DNA of 64,000 nt from Pratylenchus scribneri (GCA_030063045.1 JAQSEB010000032.1:2108001-2172000), one strand, 5' to 3'. Numbered from the stretch's first letter, positions 12,233-28,285 are shown. Translations and numbers: made by a program. Notes: generated by a model from the sequence alone, not told the origin.

Positions 12233-13150
12233 TCATCTTCCTTCAATAGGAAAAATGTTGTTTAGAATGCCTTTCGGGCCCGAGCTCGAAGACGTGCGAA
12301 CACATCCTGAATCAGAAAATGAAAACTTCACAAAAAAATCCCCGTTTTTGACTTGGTCGCTTGCGAATTGTGTTCGGAATGGCTCATCAAATTTGCAACC
12401 AATTGTCCAGGTCCCAGTTGCATTCAAACATTTTCCCGAACGCCAAATGTACCTGACAATGAGGAAAATTGCCACAAGCAATTCACACCGAAATAATTAC
12501 CAATCCTGTTCACGTTTCTCCAACTGATATGTGTAATAGTTGAAACAGGCTCGATGCCCTTGGTCAATTGAAGAGTGAAAAACGGTGTGTGCTTTTGGGC
12601 AGACCAAATCACAATAGACACGTTGTTCACCATTGTGCTCTTCCTTACAGTAATAAGGATAATATTAACCAATCACCAGCAGCAGTAAATTTTCCCCCCA
12701 ATGAAATGCAAAATAAATCGCCCTCAAGGTCAACACAATATTTCCCTCATTTGTTCCTCTGAATAACCCTCAATTTCAATTCAACCAATCAACCAGAAAG
12801 AGAATCTCCCTAATAATCCGTATAAATTGTCACACTAACCGTGAAGCATCCATCTCCCTGAAAAGTATGAAGAAAGTTTATCAGATGGCAAGGAAAAGAA
12901 CCCCTTAAGGAAAAGGGACCTCGGGTGCCGGGCGCCCAGGGCTTTCATTTTCGGCATCCTTAATTATCATATGGCATCGGGCACGGTCTTTACCACCCTT
13001 CAACGACCCATCCGGAGTTGCGCATTTCAATTGTCGATATTCTTTCAGAGAATACATAAAATTTGTAAAAAAAAATGAAATTTTACGAGGATGGGCAAGG
13101 CAAAAGCCGACTAAAACAATGGTGAAAAGAATCAGTGAATGCGTTGACAT
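12233..13150 (-). CDS. Secreted Cys-rich nematode protein, DUF7808-like
   Basis: Five exons on the minus strand (13150-13087, 13041-12920, 12857-12840, 12643-12501, 12452-12233) join in phase to 188 residues. The first 19 or so residues are a clear signal peptide (MSTHSLILFTIVLVGFCLA). The mature part has about ten cysteines and the signatures RVYCDLVCPKAHTVF, HRACFNYYTYQLEKR, DWYIWRSGKCLN and IGCKFDEPF. The pattern resembles a nematode-restricted secreted family I associate with DUF7808, whose function is unknown; this is from memory and unchecked. The 18-nt micro-exon and the GTCCCT donor of exon 2 are the weakest parts of the model. It is convergent with the LITAF exons, only about 100 bp away. 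Confidence 0.7.
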
Positions 13151-13932
13151 TCTCTTATTAGGGGATTTATTTGGAGGAATGAATGCGTCTTCCTTGGATT
13201 AAGACGGGAACAGGCTAGGAGGTGGTCACATTCCCTTTTATTCTCCGGGACGAGAAGCGGATTTGCCCGAGGCAATTGGAAATGATGGTTGCGCGATCGG
13301 CAAATAAGTCAAAAAAATTGAGCTCTCCTCCCTCCACGTCAGATTGGTTATTAGCCACTAAATGTTCCCCAAAAAAGTGTCAAAGACAATACAATTCACT
13401 GATTAATCCACATCCAATCCAGCAGCTGTTATCTTCCAATAGGAAGGTCGAGAAAAATGGGAATTTTGTTATGTCATTTTCACAATACAGTATTTAATTT
13501 GGCGAAAAAAGACTGAAAAAAATTAACGGTTTACTACATTTTTATAACCATTTTAAAATTAGTTTTGAACCAATAAACCAAAATCGGTTTAAACCGTTTA
13601 ATACCCTTTAATGTTGACTAAACCATCACAAATTATATACCATTCAATGCGTCTTGACCAGCTCTATCCAATTGGGTATATGGTTTGGGAGTCTAGGACA
13701 AACTATTGAACCGTTAAACCTCGCCTTTTTCAGTTTTTTTTCCTACATCTTCAGTAATTTTCCTATATTTTCAGTAATTTTTTCGACAAATAAATAGCAT
13801 CTCTATATCTTATCGTAGAATGATCAAAAACAAATTGGATTTTTATTATTTTTTATACGATTGTAAAATCAGAATCCAATCAAAAAAATATCTTCTTCAA
13901 TCAAAAACAAAAAATAAATAAAATGAAATCGT
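13151..13932. other. AT-rich intergenic region
   Basis: This lies between two minus-strand genes. It contains several AAACCGTTTAA-like motifs (13580-13720) and AT-rich sequence. I see no convincing exon or RNA gene. Confidence 0.4.
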
Positions 13933-14930
13933 CTAATCGGAATTATTCATCATCTTGTCGTCTTCATTATCATCCAGACGCATTTCAAACGCTGGTATTG
14001 GCACAACTGATTCATCACTGCTCAATTTCTTATCGAAAACTTCCCAATCGGTCCTTAAAAAATATTGAATAATTTTTTTCATTTAAAATATTAAATTTAC
14101 GTAATATTCCATTCCTTCAATTGCTGATCGGTCCATGCCCGTTGGTTGATGTAATCGGCCAAATGTTTCTCGCCAATGACCAGTTTGAGGCAATACAGCG
14201 TACCCGGAAATTTGCCTTGGTTTGCCTGGCATTGTGCAATCAATTCTTGGTACTCATTCGGTTTCACATCATGCTGCTTCTGAACCATCCGCTGTTCTTG
14301 CTATAAATATTGGGAATAGATTAATTTATAAAAGAATTTAAAAAAAACCCGAAGATAATCCAAATTGGAGGAGTTGTAGCGTTTGTGATGGTCCAAGTAG
14401 CCGTCCAATTTGATGAACGCATCGGTCACCTCAATGCACTGTTTGGCAATTCCCATAACCTCTTTTGGGCTCATCACCTTTAATTTATCGATGAGAATTG
14501 TTTAAATCTTCCAAAACAAACCCGCGGGATCCATTTTTCCAAATCCGATTTGTTCTCCGGCACAAGAGGTCGCTGTGCTTTTCGGTAGCCTCGCCAACGT
14601 TCCAATCCGCCATTCTCTTCATCCTTCCTGTTCACATATTCACCACGTCCCCAACGCGGCATTTGTTGTTGCGGATTGAAGGTTGAGAAACGAGAAGTAG
14701 GTCGTGGCTAAATTTGAAATATCATAAATATTTGTTAGCAAAATTGGATGCTTAAGAATTTTCTCAATTCGATGATATTTTTTGCTACCTATATCCTATG
14801 TTATACTTACCACTCTCTCCTGAAACTGAGATGTCCGCCGTTGTTGATATTGTCTATGGGTAGGACCGCCCTTCAGCGCCAGTGGTCCAGTCGGCAGTGT
14901 TACATATTCTGGGTCGACAAAACGGCTCAT
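13933..14930 (-). CDS. Unidentified conserved-looking protein
   Basis: Five minus-strand exons with good splice signals start MSRFVDPEYVTLPTGPLALK (14930) and end in an acidic tail, DDNEDDKMMNNSD (stop 13935-13933). The middle is basic and aromatic (MPRWGRGEYVNRKDEE, GLERWRGYRKAQRPLVP). The C-terminal half looks alpha-helical and globular (VMSPKEVMGIAKQC, FIKLDGYLDHHKRYN, GTLYCLKLVIGEKHLADY). There is no signal peptide or membrane segment. The mix of a disordered start, a helical core and an acidic end suggests a nuclear or cytoplasmic adaptor, but I do not recognise the family. Confidence 0.65.
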
Positions 14931-15265
14931 TTTGTTAAATTTTATGCTGCTTTTTGATCTTTCTGAATTGATTATTATTTAAATCTATGTAAATGAACAG
15001 TTTTGAGATGTCCAATAAAATAGACCTCTTCTATTAAAAAATTCAAGAAAAAATTAATTAAAAATTAATTTTTCTACTAGGTTTAGTAAAAAAAATAAAT
15101 CTGTTTCGCTTCGAAAAATAAATATTTTTAGTACAGTAACAGTAACTCATTCGATAAATCTTGAAATAAAATTGCGCGCAAATTTCTTTATCGTTTTCGG
15201 CATAGAAAATTGAGAAAATTTTAATCAATGAAAATTCGAATTTTTAGAAAAATTTATAAATCATA
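14931..15265. other. Intergenic, AT-rich
   Basis: A short spacer between two minus-strand genes. It contains T-rich and A-rich runs; I see no feature. Confidence 0.4.
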
Positions 15266-16010
15266 TCAGAGCTCTTTCTTCAATTGTCTTTTCTTCTTCC
15301 TCTTCAGCCGTTTCTTGCCAGATTTTCCAATAGGTCTCTCCAAAGTTGGAGGTTTGAAGACAATGTTAGTTGGTTGTTTGCTTCCAGCATATTCAATTGG
15401 CTTCAGCACGTCCCGGATTCGGTTGATAATATCGGTGGTTTCGTTTCGTTTATGCAGGGTTATGGCCGAGCAAGTTTTGAAGTTTAATTCCTTGGAAATG
15501 GTCGAAGAAAGATCGGGAACAATGTAGAAGGGAACAAGTGAACTGAAAAATAATAAAATATACAAAAATATTATTAAAAATTCACAACCTAATTGCATAA
15601 AGGCCGATGAGATGTTTGATTGCAGTTGAACCAACCAATTTGGGATCGATGAGAGCCACCAATTCTTCTCTGCTTTCTGCCTTCAATTCCGCCGATCTTT
15701 TCTCAACCACACGAAACAATGAATTGAGTCCAATATTAGCCAATTCTTTTTTCGACACTATAAAAGATGATTTTTGTATTTTATTTTCTTATTAATTATT
15801 ACCAATTTGTTGATTAGCCGTAGTGTCCATTTCTTGTTCCTGTTTGATTTTCTTCTTTTTCTTCTTGGCTGGTATCAAAAAACCGATTGATTTTAGGAAT
15901 TTTCCGAGTTCATCCAAAATTTGCTGCACATCGTCACCCGTATTTTCTGCAATATGGAATTCCACCTTCTTTGCGGATTTTATATAAGGTTTGGGTGTTT
16001 TTGGTGGCAT
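15266..16010 (-). CDS. RNase P/MRP subunit Rpp38-like (L7Ae fold)
   Basis: Three minus-strand exons give about 220 residues. The N-terminus (MPPKTPKPYIKSAKK...) carries a lysine stretch, AKKKKKKIKQEQ. The centre resembles the L7Ae/L30e fold of Rpp38: LVALIDPKLVGSTAIKHLIG, then VPFYIVPDLSSTISKELN and FKTCSAITLHKR, matching the family pattern of a beta strand, a helix at the RNA-binding edge and a C-terminal strand. The C-terminus is very basic (GKSGKKRLKRKKKRQLKKEL), as in nucleolar RNA-binding proteins. Rpp38 binds the kink-turn of RNase P and MRP RNA and acts in tRNA and rRNA maturation. Other L7Ae proteins are possible, but the order of segments fits Rpp38 best. Confidence 0.5.
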
Positions 16011-16403
16011 CGCTTCTTCTAATTAAAAAATTGATTTATAATTTTTCTTTTATTTAAGTCAATTAAGTATTTTAAAGATAGAAACATTTGGAAAAACAAA
16101 ACAGCAATAATTTTGACTTGATGGTTTTTGTTTTGGTCACTATCACGATGAAAAAAGCAATTAAAAATCAAAAATAGAGAGTGAAATATTGCAACATAAA
16201 TTAAAGAAAATAAATTTGGGATTACATTAAAAATGAACACTCAATCAACAGCATTCAGGATAGGAAGAAGACAATTTCTATCGGGGTCGGTGTGAAGGAA
16301 TATAAATATAATTTTTGGTCATTTGAATTGAATTAATATCAATTTAATTATACAATGAAGAGAGATGATTATGGAATTCAGAGAATATTTCAATCATCAG
16401 CGA
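16011..16403. other. Intergenic, nothing recognised
   Basis: AT-rich spacer between the Rpp38-like gene and the 3' end of the kinesin gene, both on the minus strand. I see no exon or RNA gene. Confidence 0.4.
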
Positions 16404-19387
<2,984 letters not shown>

Positions 19388-19915
19388 TATTTTACGCTAA
19401 AATTTAGATCAAATAATCGCTTATTTATTCGAGGTCGAGGTCGATCGAGTGATTGATTCGATTTTTTAAAAATCAAAAAAAGAACTTTCATTTTTATTTT
19501 AAATTAAAACATATTTGGCATTATAAATTTTTTGACAATTTATATTTATCGATCGATCGATTAGAGAGTGAGTAGAGAAGAGAGGTAAAGAAAAAAAAAG
19601 AAAAATGATGCATTCAAAATGAAATGATGAAAATGAAACTCGATTCGGTTTAGGTTCGGGATTTTCGAACTTTTTCTGAAATGATAACATGGCTATGGCT
19701 TGAATCTCTATATAGGATTTTATAAATAATTGTTTAACCAATATTAGATTAGATTGGAAATAAAAACAAATATTTTTTTTGATTAAGTATTGAGAAAGAC
19801 CAACATAAACCGAAACCCCACTTCTCATTGTTCTATCCTATCTACTTAATTTTATTATTCAATGCCGGCAGTTTATTTTTTTTTTTAATTTTAGAAAAAC
19901 AAATTTAAAAAAAAA
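19388..19915. promoter_or_regulatory. Divergent 5' region of kinesin-13 and NRDE2 genes
   Basis: 528 bp between two head-to-head start codons. It is AT-rich with repeated ATCGATCGA motifs (19440-19560) and a T10+ run just before the NRDE2 ATG. I see no TATA box; the promoter role is inferred from position only. Confidence 0.45.
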
Positions 19916-22900
19916 ATGTCATATCCTCGTCGTGGAGAATTTAATGCATACAGTCAAAACAATAGACCACCACCGGCAAATTATCTGCCACCAACTGATC
20001 TGCCCGAATTTAGTAATGGTGGTCTGGCTAGAATGAATCGTGAACAACTTCAAAGAACATATAGTGCAAGACAACTCGCCGAATATGAACGTCGACAACA
20101 TCAGATAATCGCGGAAGCAATTCGAGATGAAGAAGCGCGCAGTTCATTCGGGATTAGGCAGATTAATCCCGATGAATGGGACGACGATGAAGATGCAATT
20201 CCAATGGTTTTTGCTAAAAATATAATTCATAGAAAATATTTTTAATTTTCAGGCAAGAGTCAGTTCTATATTAGACCCACCAGACCCTGCTTCATCGGCT
20301 TCTCCACAAATTATTTACGTGCAAGTGCCAAAGAAGAAGAAGCACAAGAAAGAAAAGAAACATAAGAAGAAGCACAAGCGTTCTTCATCCACCTCAGATG
20401 AAGCTGATGAAGAAGGAACGTCAAGTTCGGCAGCAAAGCGTGGGCGATTTGAGGATAGTCCAACGGTTTGTTTTCGATATTTTTTAATTCATTTCTGACA
20501 TGAAAATTTAAGATTGAAAAATATAAACTTCTGCGGAAAGGCGATTGGAAATATACAGTTGCACATTTGTCCCACGAAACGAAACCGGATCTGGAAAATA
20601 AGAAATATGAAAAGGCATCAAAATCTGAGGTCCCGGAATATAAACGACAATCACGTGAACCGGCTAACACAAATCATGGCATTGCTGAGCATCGGGCCAT
20701 TGCTGAACGTTTTCCAACCATGTTGAAAGATTATGAACAGTTTGCGCTTGACAAAGAACGATTATTCACCAAGAAGAATATGCGAAATTGGGAGACCGAC
20801 ACAGAACGAACATTCCGTCAAAAACTGGCTGATGAATATGAATCAGAAGACATCATAAAAATAAGTCATCAAATGCATGATGGAATAGATGGAGGGGTAA
20901 ATCCATTTTAATTTCTTTTGGATTATATTTCAACTTTTTAGGCATCAAAGCTTAAGTTCGAACCGGATGATGATGTGTTCAACAAAATGGACGCTGAAGA
21001 TTATGAGCACTTTGTCAAAAGCCAAGAGACTAGTTTTCAAGAGGCATTGGCTGGGAACAACATCAAAGCCCAATACAGTGTACTCCATAACAAAATTACC
21101 ATGGACAAAACGGATGCAAAGGCATGGATGGAATTTATTGAAATTCAAGTTAGTTTTGGTATTCATAAATCGAAATATAATGTCATCACAATTTAAGCGC
21201 CATCATTTTGCCAATGAAGAATCCGGCTATCCAGAAGCCCCAATCCAAAATAAAAGGGCCTATTATGAACGTGTTATGGATATTATCAAAAAAGCAATTG
21301 CAGCAAACCCAGCAAATGCCGACTTGCAAATCAAAAAGATTCTACTCATGCAAGAACACATTGGCGTTAACAGTCCGGAAATCAAACAGGAATGGACCAG
21401 GGTTCATTTAATTTTATAAAATTAAATTTAAAAAATTTTCTTCAGCTGGAAAATCGTTTCATCAATAGTATTGAAATGTGGGAAGGAGACCTGAAGATGC
21501 GAATTAATGACCGTTCCACATTCAAATTGGATCAAACCGTAATTCATATTTTATAATTTTATTAATTTATTGATGAATTTTAGATCGAAAAAATCGACCA
21601 TTGCATTACCAAATTGGTCAATTTGAAATATGGCAACATCAAAAGTCATCCATACATGGACGGAACAGATGAGGTTTTATTTGTATTAATTTACTTTTAA
21701 ATATGTTTTGTTAGTTTCTCGTTACATTGCTTGTCACTCGGTGCCGTCTTTTGATTGTCGCTGGTCATCTGGCTAAAGTAATTTTAAATAAAATTATTTA
21801 ATAAATTATTTTCCTAGGCTGTTGGAATGTTTCAAGCCTTGGCAGAATTTCACTTCTTTCGGCCAGAACATTTGAACAATCCGCGATGGCCGAAATCTTA
21901 TCAATGGAATAAAGCAAAGGAGGAGTTCAAAATGTTTTGGGAATCTGGCACCCAACGGATTGGGGAATATGATGCTCAGGGATGGAAGAATAAGGATGAA
22001 GATGAGGATATAAAAGATGAAGACGACTGGAAAGAACAACAAAATCAATGGAAAGAGATCGAATGTAAGTTTTTTTGAATTTTATTTTAAATAATTTATT
22101 TTTGTAGTGGAAAATTTGAATGCTTCATTAGAAAAATTACATCTGGCTGAGGACCAGGAAGTCAATAAATACAAAGATGAGGGAATTTCGATAATGGAAG
22201 CCCAGTGCCGATTTGAACAATTTCGCACAAAAGTGAGCATTTTATCAAAATTATATAATTCAAAATTAATTTTTTAGTATATTTGGGAGCCAATCAAATT
22301 TCAACATGACAGCGAGGAATTGGACATATTCAAATCTCGATGGGTCAAATTCTGCCACATTGAACCGGTGCTATTCCCACTGGAAAATGATGCACTCATC
22401 CAGAATCTTGTGTTCAAATTATTCCACCTGTTTGGCATACCAATTCCTGGACTGAAATTCCACTCTCAAGAGGACACTCTTCGCGAATTTTCTTTCGAAT
22501 TGTTCGAATCAAGCCGGCCAAATTCAATGGACTTGGAAGGATTTCAAGATTTTTTCCAACATTTCATTCAATTGCTTGCCGAATCAAACAACATGGATTC
22601 AGCTAGAATCTACGCTGCATTGACAACAAAGTTTGTTCTTCAACCAAACATTTTATAATTCCATTTTTTAAGGGTTTCCCATTCTTCGATGCCAGAGAAG
22701 GAAAAAATTAAACAATTGAAAGCGCTGGCAACAAATTCGTGCGCCGGACATTTGAAACGTTCTGTTGTTTTTGCTGGTGAAAATCGCGCTTTAACACAGG
22801 AATGCATATTTTCCATTTTGATATTTGCATTTGATGAGGTTTTTTAGTGTCAACATTTTTGTTATTTCTTTTCTTTTTTAGTTGAACAAATTGAAAAGAA

Positions 22901-24499
22901 AAGCGGATTATAAGGCAATGCTGAATATTCGAGAATATCTCTTTCTCAATTTGGATGGCAAAAACACATCATTATGGGATATTGGCATCAAGGACGCCGA
23001 TGGCCATCCCATCACAGATCCAGTTGAAAAAAAAGTGAAAAATCGAGAGGTAAATCATTTTTAATTATTTAAGAAATATATTTTTAATCTTAGCGCCTCT
23101 TTTACATGCGTTTCATCCTTTTTATTCTCCGCAATTTGCCTTTTTCCGATGAAGAGGGAGCCTCTACCAAATTTAGCAATGAAAAAAATGGCAATCAACA
23201 ATTGCCGGCATTGAAGACCAAACAAGAATTTTTACTCAGTTTGTGGGCCAATGGAACAGTTTCGGAGGTAGTTTTTTAGAAAAGAATTTAAAACAAATAT
23301 TTTTTATAATTAAGATTCCCAAAATACAAGAATTGCAATCGATTGAACGAGCAAGGAAAAGAGTGGAGGCATATCTGAAAACAGGGGCACCCAGAGATCC
23401 GGAACATTTGCCAATGCGTTGGATTGGGAATGAGGCTGAAATTGGTGAGAAATTTTAGTTAAATTATAATTTATCAATTATTTTTTTTAGGATTTGAATT
23501 GGCTGCATTATTTTCCTATGAATTTCCCTTCGTCCATACTGTTCAACGTTACAAATTCTTCCAAGAAGAGAAATCGCCACTCTACAACAGTGAATTGGCC
23601 AAGTCATTGAGTGACAGCACTGTATTGCAAGAAATCCGAGCATATGTTTTAAAGGTAACAAATAATTTAATTAATAGTAAAAAATTATTAATGAAATGAC
23701 AAAATCAAAAAAAAAATTACCGATTATTTTTAATTAATTCCCTCATCAATTTTAGCACATTATTCATGCTCGCCAAGGCTTGGAATTTAATCCGGGAAAT
23801 TTGGTCCAATTTTTGGCCGAGCAAGTGAAGCAATTTCCACACAGCATCACTCTTCTGAAAATGTTCATCGACAATAGCAAAGGAGGCGCTGAACAAATTT
23901 TTCTTGCAAAATATCCAGGAAATGGTAATTTTAACAAATTAAAAATTTTAAAAAAATTTAAAATTATTTTTAAGATGACATTTCGCGCCTCATCCGCAGT
24001 TGCGGCCAAATTTACACTCAACGTTTACGTTTGGAGAACAATATGGATGAAATGGATGAGGAGGACAAAAAGAGAATTGTGGCTAGTATGGTCAAAATTT
24101 ACACGAAAATTGCCGAGAATAACAGGTAAAATTGAATGAATGAATTTCAGTTTTTAATAGGTAAATTTATTTGCAGTGATAATCTCATTCCGGATGATTA
24201 CATTTGGACAGCACTCATCAAAATGCTTATGATTAGGGGCCGAACCACCATTACGCTCAACAAAATCACGGAGGTTAACCTTTTAAATAATTTTTATCAA
24301 AATTTTATTTAAGATCTTCAATCTTGGCCAAAAAGTGTGTCCATGGAGCAAGAAATTTTTGTTCACCGCTGCTCAAAATCGACCAATCTCCGAGCGACAT
24401 TTCATGAGCACAGTGGATGAGCTGATCCGTGCACACGGGCTGACGAAATTTGTTTTCGACAAAGAAATTGAGCTCTATATGGTCCAACAAATTGCCTAA
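19916..24499 (+). CDS. nrde-2: NRDE2 family nuclear RNA-silencing / exosome-linked protein
   Basis: In C. elegans NRDE-2 links nuclear small RNAs to chromatin and transcription; the mammalian protein binds MTR4 and restrains the nuclear exosome. The gene has about 20 exons and starts MSYPRRGEFNAYSQ. The N-terminal region has a Lys/His-rich stretch (KKKKHKKEKKHKKKHKR, near 20330-20380) followed by a Ser-rich segment, as in NRDE2. The rest is helical-repeat (HAT-like) sequence, including RAYYERVMDIIKKAI, the conserved block FWESGTQRIGEYDAQGW near 21940, and WVKFCHIEPVLFPLEND. The C-terminus ends KFVFDKEIELYMVQQIA at 24499. The estimated length near 1,100-1,200 residues agrees with the family. 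It is followed on the same strand by TVP23, 315 bp downstream. Confidence 0.9.
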
Positions 24500-24814
24500 T
24501 TTATTTTGAGAGGAATTATTTCGATTTACCAAATTTATTTTCTAATATATTTATTTAATTGATCGATGATATGTTAAATATTTTGCTTTGCTCTTTCTTT
24601 CTTCTCTAATTCAACCGCCACGGACCATTCACCAATGTATTTCATTTGATTTGACTTCATTAAAATTCATTTCATTATATAAATAAAGTTATTTGGATAA
24701 ATTTGCTTATTTCAATAGAAACAAAAAATATTTTTTAATGTTTAATTATTTTTTATTTATGGAAAATTAAAATTATACAAAAATATTTAAATTTTTTATT
24801 AGACGATTCAGTGT
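24500..24814 (+). other. Short spacer between NRDE2 and TVP23
   Basis: 315 bp of AT-rich DNA between two same-strand genes. It has a TTTTTTATTAG acceptor-like site just upstream of the TVP23 ATG that could receive a spliced leader. No other feature is seen. Confidence 0.4.
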
Positions 24815-26016
24815 ATGGCACATAATTTTGAAGCTCAAATGGACTTTGGCGACACTCGACCATTGACCGGCGGGTTTGGATCATTCAAGTAAGGTTTTTT
24901 TTGGCTATTTATAATTAATTTCGCCCATTTAAAGGCATCCCTTCATTTTGATGACACATTTGGGTTTCCGTTTCGGCGCCATCTGTTTCTATGTCCTGGC
25001 CAATTTCTTCACATCCTCATTCATCATTCAATTCCTTATATTGGTTTGAATTTAAACAAAATATGGTTAAATAATATTCATTTTCAGTTAACTCTTCATT
25101 CTGCCGATTTATGGGCAGTTAAAAATGTCACTGGACGCCTTTTGGCCGGATTGCGATGGTGGAACTTGGTGGATGGAGAGGGAAAGAATCATTGGCGTTT
25201 CGAAGTTACTCAGGTTTTAAAAATTTCCGCAAAAGTTAATCTAAATAAATTTCAGCATCCCGAAAGATACGACACTTTCGAGAGGAAAGTGTTCTGGGCC
25301 ACTCTGATCGCCGCCCCACTTTTCTGGATTCTGCTGGTCAGCACCGCATTCCTCACACTTCAATGGCAATGGATGGTGGTTGCGGGAATTGGCGCCGGAA
25401 TGACACTGACAAATTTGTACGGCTATTTGCGATGCAAGTGGAACAGTACGCAGGAAATGACCAACTACTTTACCAAATGGGCCTTCCTTTCGGTGAGTAG
25501 TGAGTTGATTTTCCGCTGGATACATCCAAAAATTGGACGCCTGACAAACTTGGCGCCTTTTATAATAACTCAACAAAGACTTAACCAATTTTGGTAATTT
25601 TAGTATCAAATTAAAGAGCGGATTTTTTGCTATCGAATAATATTAAATTTTTTAAATTGGTTCAGAATTTATGGAGTTGTGTCCAAAAAACCAATGAAAA
25701 TTTCTCTAATCCATTGTAAAAGTATTTTAAATAGTTTTTTGGTCATAATTCCATGAATTCTTAACCAATTCAAATAAAATTATTATCATTTGATAGCCAA
25801 AAGTCTGCTATTTAATTTATTACTAAAATCAGCAAAAATGGTTCGGTCCTTGATGAGATATTTTAAGCATTGCCATGTTGGCCCAGCGCCAGTTAGGCAG
25901 TTCCTATTTTCATTTTATTTTTAAATTTGCAGATGCTCAAAAGGAATTATTCTCAGCAACAAGGACAGCAGGGATCTTCGCAACAATTACCAACACGACC
26001 GACCGAAATTGTTTGA
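24815..26016 (+). CDS. Golgi membrane protein TVP23 homologue
   Basis: TVP23 (FAM18) is a four-helix Golgi/endosome membrane protein involved in vesicle traffic. The protein starts MAHNFEAQMDFGDTRPLTGG, followed by KHPFILMTHLGFRFGAICFY and FFTSSFIIQFLILLTLHSAD. Then come the family signature VKNVTGRLLAGLRWWN and HWRFEVTQHPERYDTFERK, two further membrane segments (ATLIAAPLFWILLVSTAF, WMVVAGIGAGMTLTNLYGY) and the hydrophilic tail SQQQGQQGSSQQLPTRPTEIV. The last intron (25493-25932) carries a fold-back repeat. Length (~205 residues) and topology match the family. Confidence 0.93.
25549..25878. mobile_element. Fold-back MITE-like element, copy 2 (TVP23 intron)
   Basis: It starts CTTGGCGCCTTTTATAATAA and its interior lines up with the element at 8938-9265: TTAGTATCAAATTAAAGAG, then a TTTTTGGTCATAATTCCA-like block, then TTTGATAGCC, in the same order. 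The right end is more diverged (reverse complement CATGGCAATGCTTAAAATA). It is about 330 bp, inside the intron 25493-25932. Confidence 0.65.
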
Positions 26017-26199
26017 AAATGAGCGAATGAAAAACGCACAAATCATTCAACACATTTATTTTCTCTCACATAATCATATATATAAATTGTTTGAATATTT
26101 TATAAAATGAAATTTTATTTAAAAAATGGAATAAATTATTGTGATTTTACAAAGATAAATAAAAATAAATAAATTGGGGAAAATGAGTAATTTTGAGTA

Positions 26200-27959
26200 T
26201 CAAGGACATTTCCTCTCCACAATTTGCTTTCCACTTTCCTCGTATTCCCCTTTGGAGATCCACAGCTGTTGGAAGGTGCCAAGGGAAGAGACAATAGAGC
26301 CACCAATCCACGCACCGAATCGTCGTTCCGCTGCGACCGGGGCGGCCGAAACACGGATTTTCTGTGTCTAAAATTGAAATATATTGAATTAAATTGTAAT
26401 TTGTTAAAACGTACACTTAAACATTTCTGCGCCAAATCATGATTGAGTCGATCCGTGAAACCCATTATCAACGAATTCCCACCGGTCACCATCAAATTGC
26501 TGTAGAGTGACTAAAATTGGATTTGATGGTTATTTTGATTTTGAATATTATAAAAGAAACCGGTCGAATGTCCAAATCGCACATTCCCGCTGACATCAGC
26601 GCAATTTGGGAGACGGGAATCAGCGATTTTCGTTCTTCTTCGCCCATTTCCGCATGCTTCAGATCAAAAAGTGCTTCCGGTATTTTTGCTCGTTCTGCGT
26701 GAAAATCACGTCGATAACCGCCTAAATTTATTCCAAAATTTTGATTAATTAAATTGGCTTACATGGAAATCCATAAGTGACCGCTGGTAATTTATCCATG
26801 AATTCAATGTCCAGCGGGGTGTCGCATAATTGCATTGTGGAATGGATTAAATCCTCAACCAATTGCTGAAAATTGTAAAAATTAATTTATATCCATTTCC
26901 ATGCCCTTACATTTTCCATAAATTGTTCAAAACTTTTGGTGACTTTTGGCAAATTTGTGCGCGGCGTCCAAATTGGCGCTTCACCTTCTTTCACTTCTCG
27001 CTTAAATTTTAAATAATTGCTTCCATTTTATTATTCGCCTACCTTTGATGCCACTTTGTAGTAAGGTACAATGTCGACCTCCTCCTTTTCCAACATTTTT
27101 CTGCTTTGATCCACAATAAAATCACCGCCAATTGGTGAATGAACGACCGCTGTAATTTGCGAAAATTTTATCAAATTTGTACCCAAAAATTAACCATTTG
27201 TGATGCAATATCCATCGTAGACTGGAACGGCCGATGTTTGGCTAGCCCCACTGTCCACAATCAAGCCGGCGGTTCGACCGTTTGCAAAACTACCAAAAAA
27301 TAGAATTATAAAACAAAAATTAAATGTTTACGCTGCAAGGACGGCATTTTTGACGAGATAAAAGGCAGGAACATTGTATTTCTCAAAAATCAATTCCGTC
27401 AATTTTTCACGCTTTTCCTTTTTGTTCCACTAAAAAATGATGAATATTATCCAAATTTGAAAAATAAAACTGACCGGCGATTCAGTGAACAAAGCCGAAT
27501 GATGTTTGCTTTCTGCAACCAAGCATTTTTCATAGATGAAATCCAATATTTTCTCGAAAATGTCCCAATCTTCGACTGCAAAATGAAGTGTGAATTATTA
27601 TCAATTGATCCAATGCCCAAAACAAACTCAGTCCATCCTTCATGTAGGAAGCAATCTCGGTTCTTGCCCGTGGAACATTCAATTTTGTTGTGCCAATAAA
27701 ATGTTCATATTTTTGGCGAGGTTGTTTCCGTCCAGTGGCCACCTCTTCGATTGTCTCATCCGTCGTCGATTCGATCAATTCCCGGATGCCAACTTTTGCA
27801 GGAATATCGAATTTCGGGATTTCCTCGCCGCCAAAGCCAACTCGAAAACTTAAAGCAGCAGGATTTATAAAAATTATTATTTTATTTTTCAAACCTATGA
27901 GATCCTGAATCGAAAACAATTGCGCCAACATCGTCGCCACCATAAATTCCACCGCTCAT
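26200..27959 (-). CDS. swsn-6: BAF53/ACTL6-type actin-related protein (SWI/SNF subunit)
   Basis: Nuclear actin-related proteins of this class form, with actin, the ARP module of SWI/SNF and INO80-type remodellers. Nine or so minus-strand exons start [20 protein letters not shown] (27959). They show the actin-fold phosphate loops ([40 protein letters not shown]), the ACTL6-like segment [20 protein letters not shown] and the C-terminal [37 protein letters not shown] and [11 protein letters not shown]. The last residues are ERKCP where actin has KCF. The DVGAIVFD start and the ~70-residue insert before the second half favour BAF53 over conventional actin or ARP2/3. It is convergent with TVP23 (183 bp between stops). 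Confidence 0.88.
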
Positions 27960-28285
27960 TATTTTATTTTATGATTATTGGCTATCTAAATTTTAAAAAA
28001 ATTTTCATTAAAAAATTTTGAAAAATTTGATTAAAAATTTTATTTTAGTAGGTAAGAAAGAATAGAACAGCAGCAGAAAACAATAATAAGATAAGAAATG
28101 AAATGAAGTAGGTTTTTTTTTACAAAGAATAAAGAAATAATATTTTTTCAACGACCACCAAGCTTTTTTTGATTTTGAAAAATATAAATTTTAATAAATC
28201 ATTTAGGTATAAATTTAATTAATTTTGTGATTTAATTTTCAGAGCTTTATTAAATAAATAATTGACGATTATTAAAAACGAGAAA
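27960..28285. promoter_or_regulatory. Divergent 5' region between BAF53 and the 64-residue membrane protein
   Basis: 326 bp between head-to-head start codons. AT-rich with T8 and A-rich runs and no TATA box. The regulatory role is inferred from position. Confidence 0.4.
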
